A stretch of DNA of 64,000 nt from DATBLE01 sp963841405 (GTDB lineage: Bacteria > Actinomycetota > Thermoleophilia > Gaiellales > Gaiellaceae): assembly GCA_963841405.1 (NCBI GenBank), contig CAWJCM010000010.1, positions 1-64,000 on the forward strand, written 5' to 3'. Positions 25,089 through 34,018 of the stretch are shown piece by piece. Position 1 is the first letter of the stretch, and each line of letters starts with the position of its first letter. A program made the translations under genes and the position numbers. The notes under the pieces were generated by a model. That model was given only the letters and a program-made list of their open reading frames with translations, did not search any database and was not told the origin of the DNA.

Positions 25089-26658
25089 CGCCGGCCGTCG
25101 ACGTCCGCGAAGCCTTCCGCATCCACCGCTTCGGCGGCGCGACCTCGGTCGCGCTCCAGGGGCTGACGCTCCAGGTCGAGCAGGGCGAGATCGTGGTCGT
25201 GCTCGGGCCGAGCGGCTCCGGGAAGACGACCCTGCTGCGGACGGTCGCGGCGTTCGACCGGCTGTCTGCCGGCGTCGCCCGGGTGCTCGGCACGGACGTC
25301 GGGAGCCTCGACCCGGGAGCAGCGGCGATGTTCCGGGCACGGAACCTGGGGCTGCTCGACCAGCACTACGCACGGGCGCTCTCCCCCGATCTGACCTGCG
25401 TCCACACCGTCGGCCTCGGGCTCGAGCTGCTGGGCTCGCCGCGGCCGGAGGCTCGCGCGATCGCCGGCGGGCTGCTCGAGCGCGTCGGGCTCGGCGACCG
25501 GCTCGATGCCCGTCCGGGGTCGCTGTCGGGCGGCGAGCAGCAGCGTGTCGCCCTGTGCGCCGCACTGGCCCACGCGCCCGCGGCTGCTGCTGGCAGACGA
25601 GCCCGCCGGCGAGCTGGACGCCCAGAACGCGGCAGATCGTCTACGAGCTGATCGCGGAGCTCGCCCGCGAGCAGGGGACGACCGCGCTCGTCGTCAGCCA
25701 CGACGAGGCGGCGGCGACGATCGCCGACCGACTCGTCCACGTCCGCGACGGACGCGTCGTCGAGGAGGGCCGCCCCGGCGTGCGCCCGTCGCTGGTCGTG
25801 ACCGAGCCCGGTTGGGTTCGCCTGCCCGATCCGCTGCTCGAGGCGCTCGGCGCGCCCACGCGGCTCCACGCCGACGGGCGCGAGCACGAGCTCGTTCTGT
25901 CCAGCGACGAGCTCGACCGCACGCTCGACACCCCCGCCCCGGCCATGTTCCACGAGCACGCGGCCAAGCCGGGCGAGGTGGTCGCAGAGCTGCACGGCGT
26001 GGTCAAGCGCTTCGCGGGCGCGCCGCAGCCGGTTCTCTCCGGCGTCTCGGCCGCCTTCGCGAGCGGCACGCTGACCGCAGTCGTCGGCCGTTCCGGGAGC
26101 GGCAAGACGACGCTCCTGCACCTGCTGGCGGGGCTCGACCGGCCGACCGAGGGCCGGGTGCTCGTCCGGGGCTGCGAGCTCCAAACGCTGGACCGGGCGC
26201 AGGCGGCCGCCGTCCGCCGCGAGCATGTCGCGCTCGTCACCCAGGAGCCGGGCCTGGTGCCGCACCTGAGCGCGCACGAGAACGTGGAGCTCGGGCTCCT
26301 CGTACGAGGGCTGGAGGGCGATCCCGCCGCGGCGCTGGCGGAGGTCGGGCTCGGCCCGCGGCTCGACCATCGTGCCGACCGGCTCTCGGCAGGCGAGCGC
26401 CAGCGGGTGGCGATCGCGCGGGCGCTCGCAGCGGATCCGGTGCTGCTGCTGGCGGACGAGCCGACCGCCCGGCTCGACCAGTCGAACGCGCGTGCCGTCG
26501 GCGAGCTCCTCGCCAAGCTCGCCCACGAGCACGGCACCGCCGTGGTGTGCGCGACGCACGACGCGGTCGTGATCGAGCATGCCGACTCGCAGCTCGTGCT
26601 GGGGGCCGGCGCCGATAGCGATCTAGCCGTCGGCGGCCGTCAGGCCGGCGAGGGCTAG
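25085..26658 (+). pseudogene. Tandem ABC ATPase gene with two frameshifts
   Basis: Reads as one protein of about 524 residues with two ATPase domains when two single-base insertions are removed. Domain 1 has Walker A GPSGSGKTT and signature LSGGEQQRVAL; an extra C near 25577-25579 moves the frame to LLLADEPAGELDAQNA (Walker B), and an extra base near 25634 moves it again to IVYELIAELAREQGTTALVV with the switch His. Domain 2 is clean: GRSGSGKTT, LSAGERQRVAIARAL, LLLADEPTARLD and CATHDA. Sequence between and after the indels looks fully maintained, so assembly error is as likely as recent inactivation. Its start overlaps the permease stop; the 3' end overlaps convergent gabD by 36 bases. Confidence 0.8.
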
Positions 26659-28095
26659 GTACTTGAGCTCGAGCCAGTCGTCGATCCCGTACTTCGAGCC
26701 CTCGCGGCCGCTGCCCGACTCCTTCATGCCGCCGAAGGGGGCGACCTCGGTGGAGACGAAGCCGGTGTTGATCCCGACGATGCCGTAGTCCAGTGCCTCG
26801 GAGACGCGCCAGACGCGGCCGACGTCGCGGCTGTAGAAGTACGCCGAGAGGCCGTAGGGAGTGTCGTTGGCGATGCGCACCGCCTCCTCCTCGGTCGAGA
26901 AGCGGGCGATCGCCGCCACCGGGCCGAAGGTCTCCTCGCAGCTCATCGCCATCTCCGGAGTCAGGCCCGTCAGCACGGTCGGCCGGAAAAACGTCTGCCC
27001 GAGCTCGTGCCGCTCGCCGCCGAGGTGGAGCTCGGCGCCGCGGTCGAGCGCGTCGGCGACGTGACGCTCGACCTTCTCGAGCGCGGGCGGGTCGATCAGC
27101 GGGCCGACCTTGACGTCCGGCTCGGTCCCCGCCCCCACCTTCAGTCGCGTCACGCCCGCCACGACCCGCTCGAGGTACTCGTCGTAGACGCCCTCCTGGA
27201 CGAGGATCCGGTTGGCGGTGATGCAGGTCTGGCCCGAGTTGCGGTACTTGTTCAGCAGCGTGCCGGAGACCGCCTCGTCGAGGTCGGCGTCGTCGAAGAC
27301 GATGAACGGCGCGTTGCCGCCGAGCTCGAGCGAGATTTTCTTCAGCCCTTGCGCGCACTGGGCCATCAGCAGCTTGCCGACCTCGTTCGAGCCGGTGAAG
27401 CCGAGCTTGCGGACGAGCGGGCTCGAGGCCAGCTCGCCGCCGATCGCCGGCGCGTCGTCGGCGTCGCCCGTGACGACGGAGAAGACACCCGGCGGGAGCC
27501 CGGCTGCTTCCGCCAAGGCGGCGACGGCGAGCGCGGACAGCGGCGTCTGCTCGGCCGGCTTGAGCACCATCGTGCAGCCGGCCGCCAGCGCAGGCGCCGC
27601 CTTGCGGGTCGGCATCGCCGAGGGGAAGTTCCACGGGGTGATCCCGGCCGAGACGCCGACCGGCTGCTTGAGCACGACGATGCGCCGATCCGGCAGCGGC
27701 GAGGGGATCGTGTCGCCGTAGACCCGTTTGCCCTCCTCGCCGAACCACTCGAGGAACGACGCGGCATAGCGGATCTCGGCCTCGGACTCGGCCAGCGGCT
27801 TGCCCTGCTCGAGCGTGAGCAGCAGCGCGAGGTCGTCGAGGTGCTCCACCATCAGGTCGGCCCAGCAGCGAAGGATCCGGGCGCGGTCGGCGGCGGTTCG
27901 GTCGCGCCACGCCGGGAACGCCGCCGCGGCTGCTCCGAGCGCACGCCGGGTCTCGGCCACGCCCATCCGCGGCACGCGCGCGAACTCCTGCCCCGTCGCC
28001 GGGTTCGTCACCGGAAACGTCTCGCCGGAGTCGGAATCGACCCAGCGGCCGTCCACGAACGCCTGCTCCCGGCGCAGCGCCGTCTCGGCGATCAC
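26623..28095 (-). CDS. gabD: NAD(P)-dependent succinate-semialdehyde dehydrogenase-like aldehyde dehydrogenase
   Basis: 490 residues of the aldehyde dehydrogenase superfamily. ITPWNFPSAMPTRKAAPALA is the cofactor-site segment, FTGSNEVGKLLM and LELGGNAPFIVFDDADLD carry the catalytic Glu, NSGQTCITANR carries the nucleophilic Cys, and EETFGPVAAI the cofactor Glu. NSGQTC and PFGGMKESGSGREGSKYG match the GabD subgroup, so oxidation of succinate semialdehyde is the best guess. GTG 28095 overlaps the preceding small gene (GTGA), placing it at the end of the gatCAB transcript. Confidence 0.88.
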   Translation of the reverse strand: MIAETALRREQAFVDGRWVDSDSGETFPVTNPATGQEFARVPRMGVAETRRALGAAAAAFPAWRDRTAADRARILRCWADLMVEHLDDLALLLTLEQGKPLAESEAEIRYAASFLEWFGEEGKRVYGDTIPSPLPDRRIVVLKQPVGVSAGITPWNFPSAMPTRKAAPALAAGCTMVLKPAEQTPLSALAVAALAEAAGLPPGVFSVVTGDADDAPAIGGELASSPLVRKLGFTGSNEVGKLLMAQCAQGLKKISLELGGNAPFIVFDDADLDEAVSGTLLNKYRNSGQTCITANRILVQEGVYDEYLERVVAGVTRLKVGAGTEPDVKVGPLIDPPALEKVERHVADALDRGAELHLGGERHELGQTFFRPTVLTGLTPEMAMSCEETFGPVAAIARFSTEEEAVRIANDTPYGLSAYFYSRDVGRVWRVSEALDYGIVGINTGFVSTEVAPFGGMKESGSGREGSKYGIDDWLELKYLALAGLTAADG

Positions 28096-28331
28096 GCCGC
28101 CTCGAGCCAGTCGCGGATCTCGTGCGGCGTGAGCGTCCGCCGGCCGAGCTCGTCCGCGGTTGGGACGAAGTCCCGGGCGACCCGTAACACGACCTCCTCG
28201 GTGTCGGAGAACGGGCTGAGGATCTTCGTCCCCTTGAGCAGCACCTTGCCGGGGAGCGGCGCGGCGACCGCGGTTAGATGCGCGGCCGAGTAGCCCTTCC
28301 CGCGCAGGAGCTCGTTCGCCTCGTCGATCAC
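28092..28331 (-). CDS. Conserved small protein of unknown function between gatB and gabD
   Basis: 79 residues, acidic and soluble, starting MIDEANELLRGKGYSAAHLT and ending LTPHEIRDWLEAA. The middle, LLKGTKILSPFSDTEEVVLR, has no motif I recognise. Both ends overlap neighbours by four bases (GTGA with gatB and with gabD), so it is translated as part of this operon. The reading frame is credible because coupling on both sides would otherwise be lost. Confidence 0.7.
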   Translation of the reverse strand: MIDEANELLRGKGYSAAHLTAVAAPLPGKVLLKGTKILSPFSDTEEVVLRVARDFVPTADELGRRTLTPHEIRDWLEAA

Positions 28332-29725
28332 CGTGATCCCAGCTTCTCACGCAGAAGCTCGTTCACGATCTTGGGATTGGCCTTCCCGCCGGTCTCCTTC
28401 ATCACCTGGCCGACGAAGAACCCGAGCAGACCGTCCTTGCCGCCGCGGTAGGCCTCGACCTGCCCGGGGTTGGCGGCAAGCACGGCGTCGACGAGCGGCT
28501 CGAGCTCGGACGTGTCGGAGACAGTCGTCTGGGCCAGGTAGTCGTCCGCTCCGAAGCCCTCGTCGGCGCTGGCAGCGACCGCACTCGACAGCGCCTCCCG
28601 GGTCAGGTCCTTCGCCGCCTTCGCCACCTTGGCCAGCTCCGTGAGGTTCGCTCGCGCCGGGATCGGCTGGTTCATCGCGAAGTTGAACGCCTCGCGCTCA
28701 GCGACGCCGCAGGCGACGAGGCCGCGGTACGCCGGGTCGCGGTCGGTGGTGACGAGCGCCCAGGCGTCCTCGACTCCGAGCGCCTCCGCCCGTGCGCGAA
28801 TCAGCGTCCGCGGGCAGCTCGGCAGCTCTCCGCGCAGCCGCTCGACCAGCGCCTGCTCGGGCTCGAGCGGCACGAGGTCGGGCTCGGGGAAGTAGCGGTA
28901 GTCGTCCGCCTCCTCCTTCGAGCGGTGCGGCGTCAGCGTGTCGGTGTTCGGCTCGTAGTCGTAGGTGTGCTGCTCGACCGTCCCGCCCGACTCGTAGAGC
29001 TCGACCTGCCGCCGGACGGCGGCGTCGATCCCGCGGCCGATGAAGCGGAACGAGTTCATGTTCTTCAGCTCCCAGCGGGTGCGGAGCTCGTCCGAGCCGG
29101 ACGGCCGCACCGAGACGTTGGCGTCGCAGCGCAGCGTCCCCTCCTCCATGCGCGCGTCCGAGATGCCGAGCGCGACGATCGTCTGGCGCAGCAGCTGGAG
29201 AAAGCGCTCCGCCTGCTCGGCCGAGCGGATGTCCGGCTGGGTGACGATCTCGACGAGCGGCGTGCCGCCGCGGTTGAAGTCGATCAGCGACCGCTCCGCG
29301 CCGATCTTGCGGCCGGTGCCGCCGCCGACGTGGACGGTCTTCGCGGCGTCCTCCTCCAGGTGCGCACGGACGAAGCCGATCTCGAACGGCTCTCCCCCCG
29401 GCACCGCCAGCCGCCCGCCGACGCAGAGCGGCTGGTCGTACTGGGAGATCTGGTACCCCTTCGGGTTGTCCGGATAGAAGTAGTTCTTCCTGGCGAAGAC
29501 CGCGCGGCCGGCGATCTCGGAGCCGAGCGCGAGGCCCAGCCTGATCGTCCACTCGACGGCGGTGCGGTTCGCCACCGGCAGTGCCCCCGGGTGCGCCAGG
29601 CAGACCGGGCAGGTGTGCGTGTTCTCCGGCGCACCGAATCCGGTCTCGCAGCGGCAGAACATCTTCGTCCGCGTCTTCAGGTGGACATGGATCTCGAGCC
29701 CGACGACGGCCTCCCACCGAGTCAT
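28328..29725 (-). CDS. gatB: Asp-tRNA(Asn)/Glu-tRNA(Gln) amidotransferase subunit B
   Basis: 465 residues. Subunit B binds the misacylated tRNA and phosphorylates the side-chain carboxylate before amidation. VVGLEIHVHLKTRTKMFCRC and CPVCLAHPGALPVAN contain the four zinc-ligand cysteines; YFYPDNPKGYQISQYDQPL and DFNRGGTPLVEIVTQPD are the kinase core; the C-terminal YqeY-like domain runs from about residue 320 to NPKIVNELLREKLG. The ATG at 29725 overlaps the gatA stop. Confidence 0.96.
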   Translation of the reverse strand: MTRWEAVVGLEIHVHLKTRTKMFCRCETGFGAPENTHTCPVCLAHPGALPVANRTAVEWTIRLGLALGSEIAGRAVFARKNYFYPDNPKGYQISQYDQPLCVGGRLAVPGGEPFEIGFVRAHLEEDAAKTVHVGGGTGRKIGAERSLIDFNRGGTPLVEIVTQPDIRSAEQAERFLQLLRQTIVALGISDARMEEGTLRCDANVSVRPSGSDELRTRWELKNMNSFRFIGRGIDAAVRRQVELYESGGTVEQHTYDYEPNTDTLTPHRSKEEADDYRYFPEPDLVPLEPEQALVERLRGELPSCPRTLIRARAEALGVEDAWALVTTDRDPAYRGLVACGVAEREAFNFAMNQPIPARANLTELAKVAKAAKDLTREALSSAVAASADEGFGADDYLAQTTVSDTSELEPLVDAVLAANPGQVEAYRGGKDGLLGFFVGQVMKETGGKANPKIVNELLREKLGSR

Positions 29726-31128
29726 CTGAGCCGCTCCGGGACGTGGTCGAAGCCGAGCGCCTGCTCGAGCGCATGACCGGCACGGAACAGCGTGTTCTCC
29801 GAGAGCTGCGGGCCGACCAGCTGCAGTCCGACCGGCAGCCCCTCGGAGAGGCCGCAGGGGATCGAGAGACCGGGGAGACCGGCAACGCAGGAGGGAATCG
29901 TCAGCAGGTCGGAGGCGTACATCGCCAGCGGGTCGTCCGCGCGCGCGCCGATCGGGAACGCGACCGTCGGCGACGTGGCCGAGACGATCAGGTCGTGGCG
30001 CTCGAAGACCGCCGCGTGCTCGCGGATGATCACCGTGCGCACCTGCTGCGCCTTGCCGTAGAACGCCTCGTAGTAACCGGCCGACAGCGCGTAGGTGCCG
30101 AGCATGATCCGGCGCTTGGGCTCGTCGCCGAAGCCCTCGTCGCGCGTGCGCTCGTAGACGGTGGTCAGGTCGTCGCCTTCCGCCCGGAACCCGTACCGCA
30201 CGCCGTCGTAGCGGGCGAGATTCGACGAAGCCTCGGCGGGAGCGATCAGGTAGTAGCAGGGCAGCCCGTACTCGACCGAGCGTGGCAGCGAGCACTCCTC
30301 CACCTCCGCGCCGAGCTCCTCGCAGAGGGCAATCGCGCGTGCGACCGCATCCGCGACGCCCGGCTCGATCCCGGGAGCGTCCCGCATCTCGACGGGCATG
30401 CCGATCCGCAGGCCTTTCAGGTCGGCCCAGCCCGCCTCGGGAATCTCGACCGGCGGCACGTCGACGGTGGTCGAGTCGGCGGGATCGCGGCCGGCGATCA
30501 TCGAGTAGAGGAACGCTCCGTCGCGGACCGTCTTCGTCACCGGGCCGACCTGGTCGAGCGACGAGGCGAACGCGACGATCCCGTACCGGCTGACCGTCCC
30601 GTACGTCGGCCGCAGCCCGACGTTGCCGCAGAGCGCGGCAGGCTGCTTGATCGAGCCGCCCGTGTCGGAGCCGAGCGCCCACGGAGCGAGGCCGGCAGCG
30701 ACGGCGGCCGCCGAACCGCCCCCGGACCCGCCGGGTACCCGCGTGGGGTCCCATGGGTTGCGCGAGGGGCCGTAAGCGGAGTTCTCGGTCGACGAGCCCA
30801 TCGCGAACTCGTCGGTGTTCGTCTTCCCCAGCAGCCGCAGGCCACGCGCCTTGCAGCGCGCCGCCACGGTCGAGTCGTACACGGGCACGTAGCCCGCCAG
30901 GATCTTCGACCCGGCGGTGGTCTCGACGCCCTTCGTCCCGATCACGTCCTTGAGCGCGATCGGGATCCCCTCCCCGGGTCCGTCGGTCAGCCGCAGGAAG
31001 CAGTGGAGCTCGCCGTCGCGCTCGTCGATCGCCGCGCGATAGGCATCGAACAGCTCCTGGCTCGACGCCTCGCCGCGCGTGAGCAGGTCGTTCGCCTCCT
31101 CCGCGGTCAGCCGGAGGGTGTCGATCAT
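29722..31128 (-). CDS. gatA: Asp-tRNA(Asn)/Glu-tRNA(Gln) amidotransferase subunit A
   Basis: 468-residue amidase-signature enzyme releasing ammonia from glutamine for the GatB reaction. The catalytic Ser-cisSer-Lys triad is visible as the Lys in IPIALKDVIGTKG, and the two serines in RVPGGSGGGSAAAVAAG and SDTGGSIKQPAALCG. GKTNTDEFAMGSSTENSAYG is the family signature. ATG 31128 lies about 170 bases downstream of the gatC stop, a gap that holds two repeat elements. Confidence 0.96.
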   Translation of the reverse strand: MIDTLRLTAEEANDLLTRGEASSQELFDAYRAAIDERDGELHCFLRLTDGPGEGIPIALKDVIGTKGVETTAGSKILAGYVPVYDSTVAARCKARGLRLLGKTNTDEFAMGSSTENSAYGPSRNPWDPTRVPGGSGGGSAAAVAAGLAPWALGSDTGGSIKQPAALCGNVGLRPTYGTVSRYGIVAFASSLDQVGPVTKTVRDGAFLYSMIAGRDPADSTTVDVPPVEIPEAGWADLKGLRIGMPVEMRDAPGIEPGVADAVARAIALCEELGAEVEECSLPRSVEYGLPCYYLIAPAEASSNLARYDGVRYGFRAEGDDLTTVYERTRDEGFGDEPKRRIMLGTYALSAGYYEAFYGKAQQVRTVIIREHAAVFERHDLIVSATSPTVAFPIGARADDPLAMYASDLLTIPSCVAGLPGLSIPCGLSEGLPVGLQLVGPQLSENTLFRAGHALEQALGFDHVPERLR

Positions 31129-31160
31129 TCCGTCGTCTCCACACGCATCCCTGCTCTTTC

Positions 31161-31192
31161 CGCCGCCGCGACCGACAAGGCGGGCGCGGCTC
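31161..31192. repeat. CGCCGCCGCGACCGAC interspersed repeat, copy 1
   Basis: 32 bases: CGCCGCCGCGACCGAC, two variable bases, then GGCGGGCGCGGCTC. It contains GCCGCG/CGCGGC arms able to pair. Copy 2 (35454-35485) differs only at the two central bases; copy 3 (57389-57419) has four different central bases. This copy lies in the gatC-gatA gap, 30 bases from a post-stop palindromic element. Confidence 0.75.
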
Positions 31193-31222
31193 CCGACCGG
31201 TGCTCAGGTACGAGCAGGCTTA

Positions 31223-31262
31223 GGGAGGGGGGCTCGTGGGGGGAACCGGCCGTTCCCCCCAC
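31223..31262 (-). repeat. Post-stop palindromic element, copy B
   Basis: On the minus strand: GTGGGGGGAAC, a GGCC-centred loop, GTTCCCCCCAC arms, then GAGCCCCCCTCC. It starts about 33 bases after the gatC stop and points the same way as gatC. Confidence 0.75.
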
Positions 31263-31294
31263 GCGAGCGAGCCTCGGGCGAAGCGCGGGAGCAG

Positions 31295-31576
31295 TCATAC
31301 CGGCGGCACTCCGAAGAAGCCCTTCTCCGGGTCGGGCGCGTTCGCCAGCGCCTCCTCTCGCGCGAGCGACGGCGCGGGCTCGTCCTCGGCCAGGCCGTTG
31401 ACGAGGTCGAGCGGGTGCGAGGTCGGCGGCACACCTTCGAGGTCGAGCTCGGACACCTTGCCGACCGCCTCGAGGATCGCGCTCAGTTGCCCGCGGAAGC
31501 GCTCGACCTCCTCGTCGCTCAGCGCGAGCCGCGCGAGCTTCGCGACGTGCAGAACCTCGTCTCTCGTGATCTCCAT
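31295..31576 (-). CDS. gatC: Asp-tRNA(Asn)/Glu-tRNA(Gln) amidotransferase subunit C
   Basis: 93 residues. Small belt-like subunit that stabilises GatA-GatB. MEITRDEVLHVAKLARLALS followed by DEEVERFRGQLSAILEAVGK is the conserved helical hairpin; EDEPAPSLAREEALANAPDP is the extended part and the C-terminus FFGVPPV is typical. ATG 31576 is chosen because the family begins there. It heads the gatC-gatA-gatB-orf79-gabD run. Confidence 0.94.
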   Translation of the reverse strand: MEITRDEVLHVAKLARLALSDEEVERFRGQLSAILEAVGKVSELDLEGVPPTSHPLDLVNGLAEDEPAPSLAREEALANAPDPEKGFFGVPPV

Positions 31577-31601
31577 CAACGCCAAGTCTCCCAAAATGGA
31601 A

Positions 31602-31621
31602 GGGCCCCCTTTCGGGGGCCC
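31602..31621 (-). terminator. Rho-independent terminator of cspA
   Basis: Perfect 8-bp stem GGGCCCCC/GGGGGCCC with a four-base loop, followed on the minus strand by TTCCATTTT. It lies 26 bases after the cspA stop and before gatC, which would isolate the abundant cold-shock mRNA from the gat operon. Confidence 0.85.
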
Positions 31622-31647
31622 AGGCAACAGGTTCCGAAAGGGAAGCT

Positions 31648-31848
31648 CTAGAGCGGAACGACGTTCGCCGCCTGCAGGCCTTTCTGGCCCTGCACGACCT
31701 CGAACTCGACCTTCTGACCCTCGGTCAGCGTCTTGTACCCGTCGGACTGAATCGCGCTGAAGTGGACGAAGACGTCCTCGCCCTCACTCCGCTCGATGAA
31801 TCCGTAGCCCTTCTCGTTCGAGAACCACTTAACCGTGCCCTCTGCCAA
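31648..31848 (-). CDS. cspA: Cold-shock protein
   Basis: 66-residue single-strand nucleic-acid-binding protein. AEGTVKWFSNEKGYGFIERS carries RNP1 (KGYGFIE) and DVFVHFSAIQSDGYKTL carries RNP2 (VFVHF). TTG 31848 is the start: it gives the exact family length and lies five bases after a strong AAGGAGG-type ribosome site. This is one of few clear Shine-Dalgarno starts in the window. The 79-base gap to folD presumably contains its promoter and leader. Confidence 0.95.
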   Translation of the reverse strand: MAEGTVKWFSNEKGYGFIERSEGEDVFVHFSAIQSDGYKTLTEGQKVEFEVVQGQKGLQAANVVPL

Positions 31849-31927
31849 AACATCCTCCTTCTGTGCTGCAAAAACAAGCGACGGCCCGGGCACCGAGCCG
31901 CCGACCCAGGGTTGAGCGGGCCGAACG

Positions 31928-32788
31928 TTAGCGCCCGTTCCCGGGGAACGCAAGGCGGCCGGCGCGATAGTTCGCAGCCTTGACCGTGTTCCGTAACAAC
32001 ATCGCGATCGTCATCGGCCCGACCCCACCCGGAACGGGCGTCATCAGCCCGGCGACCGCGAACGCGTCCGGGTCGATGTCGCCGCGGAGCCCCTGGTCCG
32101 TGCGGTTCATGCCGACGTCGACTACCGCGGCGCCAGGCTTGACCATGTCGTTCGAGACCAAGCCCGCCCTGCCCACGGCCGCGACCAGCACGTCGGCCTG
32201 GGACACGTGCGCGGCGAGGTCGGTCGTCCGCGAGTGGCAAAGGGTCACCGTCGCGTTCGCCCGCAGCAGGAGCAGTGCGGCCGGCTTGCCGACGATCGTG
32301 CTGCGACCGATCACGACCGCCCGCCTCCCCTCCAGTGGAACCCGGTACTCCTCCAGCAGCGCCATGATCCCGAGCGGGGTCGCCGGCACGAAGGTGGGCT
32401 CGTCGAGGTAGAGCTGCCCGGCGCTGGCCGGGTGGAAGCCGTCGACATCCTTGCGCGGCGAGACGGCGCGCAACACCCTGCCCTCGTCGATGTGGTCGGG
32501 AAGCGGAAGCTGGACGAGGATCCCGTCGACGGCGTCGTCGGCGTTCAGCTCGCCCACCAACGCCAGCAACGCCTCCTCCGAGGTGTCCGCCGGAAGGTGA
32601 TGGTCATGCGGCTCGATCCCGGCCTCGCGGGCCGCCTCGTGCTTCTTCCCGATGTAGATGTGCGACGCGGGGTCGTCACCGACGAGCACGGTGGCCAGTC
32701 CCGGCCGCCCCAGCTCCGCGACCTCTGCCGCGACCTCCCGCCTGATCCGCGCCGCGAGGGCGGCTCCGTCCATCTTGACGGCCGTCAC
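31928..32788 (-). CDS. folD: Methylenetetrahydrofolate dehydrogenase/methenyltetrahydrofolate cyclohydrolase
   Basis: 286-residue bifunctional enzyme interconverting C1-folates with NADP. Landmarks: VGDDPASHIYIGKKHEAARE with the catalytic Lys and Tyr region, GILVQLPLPDHID, PRKDVDGFHPASAGQL, VIGRSTIVGKPAALLLL (cofactor binding) and TPVPGGVGPMTIAMLL. GTG 32788 is preferred over ATG 32773 because TACGCT lies seven bases upstream; no ribosome site is seen. It is divergent from the PASTA protein gene. Confidence 0.95.
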   Translation of the reverse strand: MTAVKMDGAALAARIRREVAAEVAELGRPGLATVLVGDDPASHIYIGKKHEAAREAGIEPHDHHLPADTSEEALLALVGELNADDAVDGILVQLPLPDHIDEGRVLRAVSPRKDVDGFHPASAGQLYLDEPTFVPATPLGIMALLEEYRVPLEGRRAVVIGRSTIVGKPAALLLLRANATVTLCHSRTTDLAAHVSQADVLVAAVGRAGLVSNDMVKPGAAVVDVGMNRTDQGLRGDIDPDAFAVAGLMTPVPGGVGPMTIAMLLRNTVKAANYRAGRLAFPGNGR

Positions 32789-32833
32789 GCGCGCAAGCGT
32801 ACTTTGCGGACAACCGGGGAAACAGAGCGAGCA

Positions 32834-34006
32834 ATGCCTGTCCTCAGGCGCACCCCGGGCCCGGGTGAGGCGACGCAGGTCGTCGACGAACCGACCGCGC
32901 CGCTGCCGCCGGCAGCGGAACCGCCGCTTTTCGGTGCACCGGTCGAGGAGCCACCGCCCGACCGCGAGCTCTGGCCGTGGCTCGTCGTCCTGCTCGTCCT
33001 CGTGATCGCGGCACTGGTCGGCGCCTGGTTGGCCTCGCGACACCACGGCGGCTCACCGAAGACGACAGGAGCGCCGGTGCAAACGGTCGCGGCCGTTCCC
33101 ACGACGAAGGCACCCGCGAGAATCGCCCTTCCTCGCGTCGTCGGCCTCGAGGCACCGGCGGCGCTTGCTGCACTCCGGCGTGCCGGCCTCGCCGGGACGA
33201 CCCGCGGTGTGTTCTCGGAGAAGCCGGCGAACCGCGTCGTGGCCCAGTCCCCCGCTCCGGCGGCGCGAGTCTCCCGTGGCGGCACGGTCATTCTGAACGT
33301 GTCGAAGGGCCGAAAGCCGGTCCCGGTTCCCGACGTCACGGGCCAGCGGGTGGCGGCAGCGGTCGACACGCTTCGCGCACAGGGACTGACCGCGAACCTG
33401 GTCCGCGTGCCGAGCGACCAGGCCGCGGGACAGGTGCTCGCGCAGCATCCGCAGGGCGGCGCGACCGCACCGTCAGGCTCGGCGGTGCGGCTGAACGTCG
33501 CGACGCGGACGTCCTCAGGTCAGACGACGCCCACCGCGCCGGCGTCGCCGACGGCGGTTACGACGGTGACGGTCCCCGACGTTCGCGGACAGAAGATCAA
33601 CGATGCGCGCAAGCAGCTACGCGGAGTCGGGCTGGTCCTGGAGATCAGGAAGGTCCCGAGCTCGCTATCGAAGAACAGCGTCGTCTCGCAATCGCCACGC
33701 GCCGACACGGCGGCGGAGCAGGGCGACCACGTGCTGCTGACGGTGTCGCGCGGCCCGGCGAAAGGCAAGAAGCGCGCCGGCGCGGTCAGCGCCGCCGCGG
33801 CCACCTTCGTCCCGGACGTCACCGGCGAGGACGAGGTGACCGCCACCCAGGATCTGGAGGCGGCCGGGTTCGACGTGCGGGCCGTCGACCAGGAGACGAC
33901 CGACGAGTCCGAGGACGGGCTCGTGGTCGGGCAAAGCCCCGCCGTGGGCCGGCAGGCGCCGGCGGGAGCGGAGGTGACGATCTACGTCGGCCGCTTCGGC
34001 GGCTGA
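32834..34006 (+). CDS. Membrane-anchored protein with four PASTA domains
   Basis: 390 residues. A Pro-rich cytoplasmic N-terminus (about 45 residues) is followed by one membrane helix at about 47-67 and four extracytoplasmic PASTA repeats at roughly 97-158, 163-224, 246-307 and 325-390, each opening with a P-VVG or PDVTG motif. There is no kinase or transpeptidase domain, so this looks like a stand-alone muropeptide or cell-wall binding protein related to the outer part of PknB-type kinases. ATG 32834 is assigned by coding onset; the ribosome site is weak. Confidence 0.85.
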   Translation: MPVLRRTPGPGEATQVVDEPTAPLPPAAEPPLFGAPVEEPPPDRELWPWLVVLLVLVIAALVGAWLASRHHGGSPKTTGAPVQTVAAVPTTKAPARIALPRVVGLEAPAALAALRRAGLAGTTRGVFSEKPANRVVAQSPAPAARVSRGGTVILNVSKGRKPVPVPDVTGQRVAAAVDTLRAQGLTANLVRVPSDQAAGQVLAQHPQGGATAPSGSAVRLNVATRTSSGQTTPTAPASPTAVTTVTVPDVRGQKINDARKQLRGVGLVLEIRKVPSSLSKNSVVSQSPRADTAAEQGDHVLLTVSRGPAKGKKRAGAVSAAAATFVPDVTGEDEVTATQDLEAAGFDVRAVDQETTDESEDGLVVGQSPAVGRQAPAGAEVTIYVGRFGG

Positions 34007-34018
34007 GAGGGGAGAGAC

